A stretch of DNA of 64,000 nucleotides from Labia minor. Its lineage: Eukaryota; Arthropoda; Insecta; Dermaptera; Spongiphoridae. The notes beneath the pieces are model-generated. The model had not been told where the DNA came from. It worked only from the letters and a program-made list of their open reading frames with translations, and did not search any database. Made by a program: the position numbers and the translations under genes. The stretch covers positions 60,974,546-61,038,545 of the forward strand of contig OY720344.1 in NCBI GenBank assembly GCA_963082975.1, read 5' to 3'. The stretch's first letter is position 1; each line of letters begins with the position of its first letter. Positions 45,145 through 54,999 of this stretch are shown here, in pieces.

Positions 45145-45925
45145 TATGCTAATTTAAACATTCTACAAATAAGTGTTATAAAGACAAAACCAATGAACAA
45201 GGTTTATATACATAGGATGTACAGAGGTTGCAACATATGCAACCTCAAGATTATCCTAACTGTAAAAACTTTGTTGTAGGATAAGTAAAAGATTGAATCG
45301 CGTTCACTAATCACAGATTAAGTAATATTTAGATACATCAATAATAACAGTAACTCATAAATGAATCAACCCTAAGCCTCTTCATACTATTAATATAATC
45401 AAAAGTAATATTGAAGATAAATTTTCGGTATTAGTATTTTTCAAGTATTTTGGAATATGTTAATATAACATATTGAAAGTCCAGCAGAACCTATGAAGAA
45501 AAGATTAAGAAATGGTGGTATTTTAAAATCAGATAATAGAATAATATAAAATAATATAATAGTAATATATGAATATGAATGAACCGACTCCACAACACAA
45601 CATGATTGGTTCAAATGAACAAAGTTTAATTTTGGGTTTTGGATCATGTTTACCGAGGTTAATTCGAGTAACAAATAATCTATATCTACCTTCAACATTC
45701 AGGACTCATTAATCCTCCAATAAAAACAATTTTATTACAACAATTTTAATAATAATTTGGTTTATGGAATTAGTAATATTATTATTATTAAATATTTAAT
45801 TAGATTTAATATATTTAAGTATTTTTATATTAATATATTATTTTTTATTATTATTATATATATATAAAGTATGTTTATATAATATATTAAATCTATATAT
45901 ATAAAGGAGAGTGTTTGTATGTATG

Positions 45926-45956
<31 letters not shown>

Positions 45957-46595
45957 TTTGTTTACTTTTTTGCTGTCATAGAAACAAACAAAAAAGAAAT
46001 TCCCAATCAAAGAATTATTATAATATTTCACTTTTTATTTTAAATTTTAATATTCAAATATCATTTCAATTAAATAATTTATTCTAAAAAAGTTCTCATT
46101 TTAATTAATATAATAAAATATTTAAATCATATTTAACTTAAATTTTATTTTGTATTTATTCTTTCTATATTTGAATACTTCTTTTATTTTAAGGGAGGGA
46201 ATTAACTATGATCTAAAAAAATTAATAAATGAACTTAATAATAAAAAATCAAATAAATCCATTAATTTAAATTAATACTATTAATGAATGTATATATTGT
46301 TAATTTATCTTTAGTTTTATCAATACTTTTATACCGTTAATTTTTATAAATTAATTTTTATAAATTGTCTCAAGTCTCTAACTTTGCATTTTCTTAAATT
46401 TTATTATAATTAAAAATATTCAATAAAAATCAAGCAATGAAATTAAAATATCAAAATGAAATGATCAAGAAATATTATACTCTATTATAACATATACAAT
46501 ACTTATAAACTATAGGCGGAGGAAATATTAGGAGATATCATTGCGGGTTCAGGCCAAATCGATCAACATTAATTAAGATATTTTCATTATGACAG
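45145..46595. other. AT-rich DNA with (GTAT)n tract
   Basis: The (GTAT)n microsatellite lies at 45916-45954. 45170-45720 is slightly less AT-rich than average but every frame is short. Confidence 0.6.
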
Positions 46596-46599
46596 ATAT

Positions 46600-46660
46600 T
46601 AAAAAAGCGGTGCGTGTACTTATGTACGCGCGTGAGAAGTTATACTTCTTTGGCATCATT
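46600..46660. repeat. Hairpin motif GAAGTTATACTTC with CG-rich lead
   Basis: GTACTTATGTACGCGCGTGA precedes GAAGTTATACTTC, a near-perfect palindrome that recurs as GAAGTATAACTTC at 47481-47493. It is probably the terminal hairpin of another short repeat family related to family D. Confidence 0.45.
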
Positions 46661-46664
46661 AAAA

Positions 46665-47083
46665 AAAAATTGAAAATTAATATATTTATATAATAAAATA
46701 TATTTAATATATACATTTAATATAAATTTAAATAATATAATAATATATTATTAATAATAATATATAATAATAAGTATTTAACATTAATAATTTAATAATA
46801 TTTAGTGTTAATTATATTAAATAATTAATTTATATCAATAAATAATACATACGGATAGTTAACCTCAAAAGTATATAAGCACATTTTTTGTTTTCACTAA
46901 TATTCACAAATAGTAAGTAATATCAATCAAAATATTCAATTTAAATCACTACTGAATATAATTTATTAGCACACATATATAATTCGAAATGAAATGTTCA
47001 AGCGGTCCATTAGAAACAACACAAATGAAACGAAATGTTGACATCTATCTATCTATCTATTTATTTGGTCTGGTATTAGATTG

Positions 47084-47131
<48 letters not shown>

Positions 47132-47275
47132 TCTTGGAATTATTATAATTTTCTACACACCTTAGATTAGATATGACATCAAGAATTCAACAAGATTCTT
47201 CATATTTTGTGTTTAATTAAAAAATTGTTAATAATCTATCCATGGGATGGCATATATGGTTAAAATAAGATAATA
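46665..47275. other. AT-rich DNA with (ATCT)n and (TA)n tracts
   Basis: Microsatellites lie at 47042-47060 and 47087-47130. Confidence 0.7.
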
Positions 47276-47278
47276 ATG

Positions 47279-47495
47279 TTGGGGATTCGTCATAGCCTAG
47301 TGGGTACAGCGCTCGCTTGCTTTGAGCGCTATGACGTAGTCGAAGAGAGACATGGTAGGTTCGAATCCTACTTCAGGCAAATAAAAATTTATTTTTCTGG
47401 AAAAACAAAAAAACTGTTAATTTTTCGTGTCACACATCTTAAAATTTCACTCCCCATCAATTTTCCATAACGCGCCTAAAGAAGTATAACTTCAA
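47279..47495 (+). repeat. tRNA-derived SINE-like element
   Basis: A good box A (TAGCCTAGTGG, about 47293-47303) and a perfect box B (GGTTCGAATCC, about 47358-47368) in a GTAGG/CCTAC T-stem form an RNA polymerase III promoter. The 5' acceptor side does not pair with TTCAGGC, and the A-B spacing is about 60 bp, longer than in most tRNAs. A non-tRNA tail follows and ends near the GAAGTATAACTTC hairpin. A tRNA-derived SINE fits better than a tRNA gene; a tRNA pseudogene is the alternative. It differs from the S family. Confidence 0.6.
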
Positions 47496-47599
47496 AAACC
47501 GCGAATTCAATATCTCTGTTCACTAATTATTTGTAGACTTTAGTAAAACCTACGCATGACTCAATAGATCCGGATAAACTTTTTCAAATTTTGATCTTA

Positions 47600-48113
47600 A
47601 AATTTATCTTGAAGGTAGTAAAGAAAGAGTAAGATGCGGAAATCAATTGTAAAATATTAGGTGACCCAGACGACTTAAATATAATAGGAGATTCGGCAAT
47701 TGCAATTACAGATAGCGAGGAAAAATTAATCGAGGTAGGAAAAGAGATGAGGTTTGAAATTAATAATGATAAATAAATATATTTAGAAACAAACAGGAGC
47801 AGTATTAACAAACAAAATGAGAGAGAGGCTTATCTCATCAAAATTATTATAAAAGGGAATGAAAATTAAAATATATAAAACAATTATTTTGTCTGTTGTA
47901 TTATATGAGTGTGAGACATGGTCTATGATCTTAGGAGATGAGAGTGGATTCAGAGTATTTGAGAATAGGATTCTCCCCAGCATTTATGGGCCAAAGAAAG
48001 ATGAGTACATCAGGGAATGACGTACGAGAGATGGAACAGAGGCTCAGGATAAGGACACTTGGAGAAATGTGGTTGTAGCTGCCAAGAACTTTCGAGTACC
48101 GTTGAGCCACGCA
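47600..48113 (+). pseudogene. Non-LTR reverse transcriptase fragment with YADD-region remnant
   Basis: Contains DPDDLNIIGDSAIAITDSEE, KLIEVGKEMRFEINND (about 47655-47775), the catalytic-loop region (xADD in intact relatives), then LSVVLYECETWSMILGDESG, FRVFENRILPSIYGPKKDE and finally WRNVVVAAKNFRVPLSHA. Several frameshifts and stops are present. It is the longest copy of this element in the window. The 3' end is followed directly by another fragment of the same element (48111). Confidence 0.82.
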
Positions 48114-48660
48114 TGGTCTATGACCAGGGCCGGCCCTAGAGCCGAGCCAGTAAGGCCATGGCTCGGGGCGCTTGGCTGGCAGGGGCGCCATTATGAAAAA
48201 AAAATTAATCCTTCGCAAGATATCAGGGCTGATAAGACTTAATAGTAAATAAAAAATTATGGTACGCAATAAAAAAATTGCGTTTATTTAAAATAAGTAG
48301 TAAATTATTACATTTTTAAAAATATAATGTTGATATCATACCAAGATATCTCCTTTTTAGGAAGATCAATCAATATGTGGATCCAACTAAAATAAAATAT
48401 ATTTTCAAATATAAAAATATTTTTTTAATAACAAACAAAAATTTTTTAGTTGATTCTTTTTTTTTTTGCTTGTTAAAACATATGGGGCGAACTTTAGACC
48501 CTTGGCCTAGGGCGCCATAAGAGCTCGGGCCGTGCCTGTCTATGACCCTGGGAGATGAGAGTAGATTCAGATTATTCTTTCCAGCATTTATTGGCCAAAG
48601 AAAGATGAGGTCACCGGGGACACTTGGAGAAATGTGGTTGTAGCTGCCAAGAACTTTCGA
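48111..48660 (+). pseudogene. Second retrotransposon 3' end, split by a hAT MITE
   Basis: GCATGGTCTATGAC at 48111-48124 and CCTGGGAGATGAGAGTAGAT from 48547 rejoin as the WSMTLGDESRF segment once the insertion is removed. The fragment continues with GPKKDEVTG-like and WRNVVVAAKNFR sequence to about 48660, then GATA units. An internal part (between GATGAGGTCACCGGGG and GACACTTGG) is deleted. It lies tandem, in the same orientation, with the 47600 copy. Confidence 0.78.
48125..48538. mobile_element. hAT-type MITE, 414 bp, with 8-bp target duplication
   Basis: Ends CAGGGCCGGCCCTAGAGC and, inverted, CAGGCACGGCCCGAGCTC form imperfect TIRs. TCTATGAC occurs directly on both sides (48117-48124 and 48539-48546). 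Subterminal GGGGCGCC / GGGCGCC motifs are also inverted. The interior is A/T-rich and non-coding. It interrupts a retrotransposon fragment, which confirms the boundaries. TIR and duplication differ from the Buster elements, so it belongs to another hAT group. Confidence 0.88.
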
Positions 48661-48897
48661 GTAGATAGATATAACATATTCAATAATAATATATATAATT
48701 AATTTACTAAATAAATTAAAATATATTTTAAATAATCACACAATAAGAAATGAATGTTTTATGTTATACATTGTTTGAAACAAAATGGATGAAAACCTTT
48801 TACTACTTTCAACCAAATACTATGTACCACTCGGGGGTACAGGGGGCGGAGCCCCCGTCTAGATGTGAAGAGCGACGAAGGAGCTCTGAGCAGCTAG
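48660..48897 (+). repeat. CTAG-ending tail repeat (family G), copy 3
   Basis: The same tail as at 16664, with the hairpin GGGGGCGGAGCCCCC (48842-48856) and the end GAGCTCTGAGCAGCTAG|T. A chance ORF spans it. Confidence 0.7.
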
Positions 48898-49254
48898 TAG
48901 TTAATAAAATTCAAGTGTTACTTTTTATTGGTGAGAAGAAGAATATATTAAAGTGAGTCTTAAAATAATGTAAATATATCTTTGCAATGAATAAATACAA
49001 AAAAAAATGAACGGGAAATGGAAGAGTTAGATTTATAAAATCAAGGAGAGAAAAGTACGAGACTCAATTGGAAGAAAAAATATTAATAAGAAGATATATA
49101 TATAGGAGGATTCAATTTGTACTCAACAAATAAGGGGGACAGATTGTTTGAAATTAGTAAAAATTCAGTGTGCATAATATAAATTTTTAGGTTAAATAAA
49201 TAAGAAACGATAATACTCGTATATTTATAGTTTTTATCCTTATTTATAATATAA

Positions 49255-49590
49255 AAATAAATCAATAAAAAAACTTTTTAATATATACGCTTCTAATCAA
49301 AAATACCCTAAAAAATAGAAAATAAAATATTAATTAAACCTTGAATATTATCCTTTACATATGCCCAACAAAACAGCGTAGGCGCATATAATAATATTAA
49401 ATTCTTTACCTATTACTTATGTTCATATGCCCCACGCTTTTTTGTTGAGCATATGTAAAGGATAATATTCAAGGTTTAATTAATATTTTATTTTCAATTT
49501 TTTTGGGATTTTTTATTAAAAAGCTTTTTTTTTTATTAATTGATTTTCAAGTTTTTAGTTTTTTTATATTTTTAATATTTTATTGTTGCT
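49255..49590. mobile_element. Palindromic MITE (family H), copy 2
   Basis: Arms about 49262-49393 and 49422-49530 pair: CCTTGAATATTATCCTTTAC with its complement, and ACAAAACAGCGTAGGC with GCCCCACGCTTTTTTGTTG. The loop holds AAATTCTTTACCTATTACTT. The right flank (TTTTCAAGTTTTTAGTTTTT) matches the extended left arm of copy 1. Confidence 0.75.
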
Positions 49591-49594
49591 TGTC

Positions 49595-50765
49595 AGTTGT
49601 AAAACATTGCACTATTGACTACTATTTAAATCTGTTTTTCTCGAACATATATTAAATTCTTCATGAAGTTTCTAGGCCTTTTCTAGATGACATTTATTAT
49701 GCAAGTGGCTTATTAAGTCATCGGCATACTGCCGTGTACTAAACGGCATTGAGTTCTTTTCGGAATCACAGAACAACACAAGAACATTGTATAGAAAATG
49801 CATAGAAAATATAAAATATAAAAAAAATTGTAAATATAAATATACATCATATCAACATTAATCATTTAAATTTAAATTCATAAATTTTAAAAATCCGAAA
49901 TCGCTCAACTAGAAGTGGGTTAAAATCCAATTACAAATTATTAACGTTGCAGACAGACAGAAAAGACAAGTTAATAAAAACGTATAAAAACATATATATT
50001 AAAGAAAATTAGGGGTGAATAGGAATTGGATGGAACACACTCAACAACAATTTAAAAGAGAATTATTTTTTTTCTGTAACGATTCTTCATTTTCACCAGC
50101 AATTCAATTATATATTTAATATAAGTAAAAAAAAAACGTGCAAGAAAAGAAAAAAATAGAAAAAGGACCAAGAAAAAATATTGTGGTCTGTTCTCCTCCC
50201 TTTTTTAAATCAATATTTTATTAAAGCATTTGCGTATAAGTCAAAGACAAATAAATATTTAATCATTTTTGTGTTTGTCTCACGTAGACCACATCCGTGT
50301 AAGAAATGAGATTTAAATGTTAAATATGTATAGCCAACCAAGTGAGAGGAGACGATATAAGAAACAAAAAAGAAAAAAGAAAACAAAACCAAAATCATCA
50401 TCGTAACAGAAGAATAAGAAAAAAAGTATTATTTTATAAGAGAGAGAGAGAAAAAGACTTTATGTTAACTTACTGTGGGGGTGGAGGGTTAAATAAGGGA
50501 GTGAGAAGAGTTGGTGGAGATTTGAAACATTTCTCGCTTCGGTTCAACTCTGAATATTTTTTTATTTATTTATTTATTTTTTTTTTTTTTGAAGCAGCAA
50601 AATGCAGCAGCAATACTTACTCCTTTGAAGAATAAACAACGCTTCATAAATCAAAATGAGTTTTTTGAAAAAAAAATTTTAAGCCTTATACTATATATAT
50701 AAATATATATTTACTTCTCGGTTTTATTTTATAAGATCTATTAAACAAAAATATTATATTTGTTT
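49595..50765. other. AT-rich DNA, no recognised gene
   Basis: Purine-rich DNA at 50110-50170 and 50370-50460. The open frame on the plus strand near 50342-50635 is Arg/Lys-rich low-complexity sequence. Confidence 0.6.
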
Positions 50766-50768
50766 TTT

Positions 50769-51399
50769 ACCGACCGACGATAGTAAGGGAGGTATTGTTT
50801 TCACACCAAATTTCACATGTGGAGATTTTTACATATCTCCACGAATCATGCATTTTCTTAACAGAAAAAATTATTTTTAGCATGATGTCTGTCCGTCCGT
50901 CCGTCCTTCCGTCCGTATAGATGTGTACAGCCTGAACGGCTCAACCGATTTTGATGAAATTTGGTATATTTACTTAATGCATCAGTGGGATGAATTGATC
51001 AACTTTTGGTGCAATTCCGGAAACCGGAAGTGGTAGAATTAGCGATCGACGATAGGAAGGAAAGGGTTATTTTCACACCAAAGGAGATTTTTTTATATAT
51101 CACCACGAATCATGCACTTGGTATTGGTTTTATCCTCGAGAAAAATCATATTTATTAGTTTTTTCTTGATTTAAAATTATATGACGTCATCCAGCCATTC
51201 ATGACGTCACAGCCTGGTCTTGCATATATATTATAAATAAATTAAAATTAAAAATGTTTATATTTATTATTTATGTATCCATATCTGTTTTTTATTACAT
51301 TAATAGATATATTAAAATTATTTGAAATTGTTTCTGTATCTGGAAATTAATTTACTTCAAACCGTCGGTCGGTTCGGACCTGGCCACAGGTCAACTTAT
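50769..51399 (+). mobile_element. HINE-A copy 5 (best-preserved ends)
   Basis: 5' terminus ACCGACCGACG (50769-50779). The 3' end has the inverted CGTCGGTCGGT (51363-51373), the stem-loop GACCTGGCCACAGGTC (51377-51392) and AACTTA. The terminal module (ACGATAGTAAGG, then TTTTCACACCAAATTTCACA and the GTGGAGAT/ATCTCCAC hairpin) is repeated internally from about 51042 (ACGATAGGAAGG). The centre has GTCCGTCCGTCC. No ORF. The architecture is that of Helentron-associated HINE elements. Confidence 0.87.
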
Positions 51400-51502
51400 T
51401 AAAAGTGTGTTCAAAACTTGATGTTTTTACTGAGATACTGATAAATGTTAACTATAAAATTCACATAAAGTTAGGTTCGAATCTTAGTTCATTCATTTTT
51501 TT

Positions 51503-51535
<33 letters not shown>

Positions 51536-53120
51536 TAGAATATTATTTAGTAAATTTTTATTTGTATACAATACAATTTTATTTTGATTGCTAACTTATT
51601 CAGCGATCTTTATTAAGCTTTCATTTTCTAATATTTGAAATTTATTTGTAGAAGGGTCTCAATTTAAGAGGATTATTAATCAATTGAATACAATTGTTTC
51701 ATTTTTTTTTATCTTGGTTTGATTTAATACCTTCAAGTTGATTTAATAATTAATTAATATTGTATTTATTTTATTAATAACTTAATTATAATAAATACAG
51801 ATATATACAAAATCCTTGTCATATAAATCTACTTATACACCACCTTTCAGTAAAATCGATTTTGGACTTACGGCGGCTTCTCCATGTATTACCAATTTAA
51901 TATGAGGATGGATATAACCGATCATAGACAAATAAATAAACTCGATTTAATGTGAAGCCGAGCGTATAGATTTAGTTTCGTTTACTGCACAAAGTGTGCT
52001 TTAAAGAAGTTTTTAATTAAAAAAACTTCATTAATTGAGTCAAATATTTTTTTTTAATATAATTTCTCTTTTAATCATCAATTTTAACCCTTTTAAGATA
52101 TTTATGACCTTAAAAAGAGAAACCGTAAAATTAGATTTAGATGTAAATTATATAATTTAAATGAATTGTAAGTGTAATGGAGAGAGATGGAATAAATTAT
52201 GTAAGTGGAATGGAGAAAAAATAACGCCTAAGATTAGTATTATATTATCAATATATAATCTTCAGAGAGTGAATAGAGTTATTGGCAGTTCACTTTATAT
52301 AATAAATCGATTCTCCACTCTCATTTGTGGGTGAAACTAAAAAAAAAAAATAAAAAAAAGAATAATGAAAGTGACACATAAACATAATAAAATTATTATT
52401 ACTACCTGAACTCCCATGAAGTGAATAGTGAAATAAAGTTGTCCTCTACACCCTTTACCCCACTTCAACCACGCCTGCATCTCTTTTACCATTCTAGCCG
52501 TAGCCAATTGGTAAAAGGGGGAATATGAAATATCACACACTATTGGCAAACTCGTAATTGTGTGTGGAAAGTCCAATAAACTTTTTGATTCCAATTAAGG
52601 GAAGAGGGGGGAAAGGGTCTACCCAGCGTTGAATCAATGGCTGAACAGTATTTTCCATAAATTCTACCTTTTACCTTCATTATAAGCAATAATTTACACT
52701 CACCCACTCGCCCTTTATATAGCCCTTCTTATATAGGCTCCGCTTTAACCATCCTCTCTCCTCTCTTCGTTTTTTGAAACTTCAAAGCAAATATAATCGA
52801 GAGAGCGCCAATTGCCTCTTCATTTTTCATTTCCACTAGATTAAATTTTTGTTATTTATAATTTTTACACTACTAATAATAATGATAATATATTCTACGC
52901 CCAAAATATATAAACTAAAAGAAAATTATTTAGAAATAAATTAGATTTTACAAAATGTTAAGAGAAACAATTAAATCTATGGTATTATATGGAGTATAAT
53001 TTATACGTTTAATAATAATTTTTGTATTTGATTTAAAATAAATATAAATTCAATAAAAATTGGATTAATTCAATTTGTTTCAATCAAAATAAAATTATGT
53101 ATAATTAAGTTTACTTTAGT
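51400..53120. other. Mostly AT-rich DNA with poly-T
   Basis: A poly-T run lies at 51505-51534, preceded by a box B-like GGTTCGAATCT (51474-51484) without a clear box A. 52420-52830 is less AT-rich, and the minus-strand ORF at 52337-52594 there is not recognised. Confidence 0.5.
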
Positions 53121-53124
53121 CAAA

Positions 53125-53200
53125 AGTAAAGCTCAGTGGTGAGTGCTGAACTTCAGTACTTAAGGATGAAAGTTCAAATTTCAAGTTCACCAAAAATGAT
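53125..53200 (+). repeat. tRNA-related SINE fragment (S family)
   Basis: Box A-like AAGCTCAGTGGTGAGTGC is followed by TGAACTTCAGTACTTAAGGA and a box B-like AGTTCAAATTT. It is related to 59940 and 16990. No functional cloverleaf could be drawn. Confidence 0.55.
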
Positions 53201-53204
53201 AAGT

Positions 53205-53905
53205 TAATATGAATAATTATCAAATAAATTTAAAACCTGGCTAAATAGGTTTAAATCCAGAGATCCAATTAATAAAAAAAAGTTAATATAAAATATAATA
53301 CATACCTAATAAATTTATTTGTATCTTACTAAAATAAGTAATTTGAAAAAAAAATTGTTTATATTTATTTATTAGTTAATCAAAAAATGTTCAATTTTTT
53401 TTTCAAAAAATAATCAAATATAAAAAGATTTAGATTATTCATAATTATATAAAATATAAAATAAAATATAATATTTTTTTTAATAATTTCATTTTATTAG
53501 TATCATTTGATAGACATAGATAAGAAAAATTAAATCTAATAAATATTTACTATTTTTTTTTTGTTTTAATATGAAAAGGGATTAGTTATATTTATGACAC
53601 ATCAGATTTATACATTATATATATATATATATATATAATAAAATGATTAATTGTTTCCTATTAAAGTGATGGATCTTTGGCCTAGTTCCAACTTTTTTAT
53701 ATTGATTTGTTGGAATGCTTAAAATCAAAATATATTAAGTATTTGTTTTGAAGAAATTTATTATTTATTATTCTTATACACTTCCTGATATAATCTTATA
53801 TATATATATCTTTAAAACTATATATTTCAATAAAGTACCTGTGTTTTGAGTTTTTTTTCAAGCATAAATAATACTTTTAAAACTTCAGAATATAGAGAAA
53901 CCTCA
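53205..53905. other. AT-rich DNA, nothing recognised
   Basis: Includes a (TA)n tract near 53619-53638. Confidence 0.7.
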
Positions 53906-53910
53906 TTTAA

Positions 53911-53991
53911 CACGTTCCCGCCGGCATGTACCACCGGTGGCTCATGCCGCCACAAAATAAATAGACAAATTATGAAGCCGGCGGGAAAGTG
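53911..53991. mobile_element. Tiny piggyBac-type MITE (81 bp) flanked by TTAA
   Basis: TTAA occurs immediately before (53907-53910) and after (53992-53995). TIRs are CACGTTCCCGCCGGC and, inverted, CACTTTCCCGCCGGC, with one mismatch. Between them lies a near-perfect 26-bp palindrome, GGCATGTACCACC/GGTGGCTCATGCC. The GC-rich block is sharply bounded in A/T-rich DNA. TTAA target duplication is characteristic of piggyBac-type elements. No coding capacity. Confidence 0.78.
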
Positions 53992-53999
53992 TTAAAAAT

Positions 54000-54690
54000 A
54001 TGTCTAATTTAATCTAATATATGTAAAATCATAAGTGATAAAATTATAATGAATGAATTTGTTTCTATCTAAGACTAAATAAGATCCATGTGAAATTGAC
54101 TACAGAAGTAAGCTGGAAATTATTTCTGTTTTAATTAGGAATTGTTGTTGTTTGTATTAAAAATTAAATTATTTAAATATATTAGGAAGCTCACATAAAA
54201 TTCAAATATAAAGAAAAAAAATGAATAATGCCAAAAAAGAGAAAGGACTAAAAATTAAAATTTTAAGGATAATAAAAAAATGTAATATTTGGAAGTAATA
54301 AAATAAATATATACTACATATACATGTATATGGATTATACAATAAAATGTTAAAAATATCAACGAACAATTTGAAAGATTTTGCTATTTATATAATATAC
54401 AAATCTTAATTTTTATAATTTATAAATTGTTTTTTATTGGTTGAGTGTAAAGCGTAATTATCACACGATCACATGGGAATAGAAGTAAAATTAAAAGGTG
54501 ATTTAATAAAGAAAGGATGTTATAACTTATAACTAAGAATTAGATTTTCAAATAATATTAGAATAATAGAAGTTAGAGAACTTTTGAAGAATACTTCCTG
54601 ATAAAAATCCTACAACAAACATGGGGATGGATACCGAAAGAAGCTGACCCAAAAAATTGGATAGTATACATAGCAACAGCTGTATATATA
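54000..54690. other. AT-rich DNA, nothing recognised
   Basis: No ORF or element end recognised. Confidence 0.65.
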
Positions 54691-54995
54691 TTAAGTTGTT
54701 ACGAAAGTTTTGTCTGTTTTTATGAGTCTACTTTAAATTTTAATACCTCAGTGAACACTTATTCAATTTAATTGAAAACGCCAACTTTTGCCAACGTAAC
54801 ACAAGTCGATTAATTCTGTCATCATAAAAATTGGGTGCTCGGGATTCGATAAAGTCGACGAAAGCCGTTTTTGTCTGGTCCTGATTGGCGAAGGTTCTAC
54901 CAGTGAGAAAGTTGTCGAAGGAAGTACTTGAAAACGTGGTAGGCGGTTGGCGAGAGGTCTGGGGAGTATGGTAGGTGAGGCCAAGTACACTATTT
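54691..54995 (-). mobile_element. mariner 3' end with frameshifted transposase
   Basis: On the minus strand PHLPYSPDLSPTAYHVFKYF (last catalytic Asp in YSPDLS) shifts frame to DNFLTGRTFANQDQTKTAFV, DFIESRAPNFYDD and RINRLVLRWQK. These are typical C-terminal mariner motifs, lacking the usual final motif. The end at 54691 (plus TTAAGTTGTTACGAAAGTTT) looks like the 3' TIR. The 5' two-thirds are missing. It is a different lineage from the 23717 fragment. Confidence 0.78.
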
Positions 54996-54999
54996 ATAA

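Noticed and set aside
45170-45720. Nuclear copy of mitochondrial DNA
   Set aside because: The patch is slightly less AT-rich, but no mitochondrial gene could be read in any frame.
47279-47380. Functional tRNA gene
   Set aside because: A and B boxes are good, but the acceptor stem does not form and the A-B distance is too long, so it is annotated as a SINE instead.
51405-51500. Another tRNA-like SINE suggested by GGTTCGAATCT at 51474
   Set aside because: No convincing box A at a suitable distance; the poly-T that follows is not specific.
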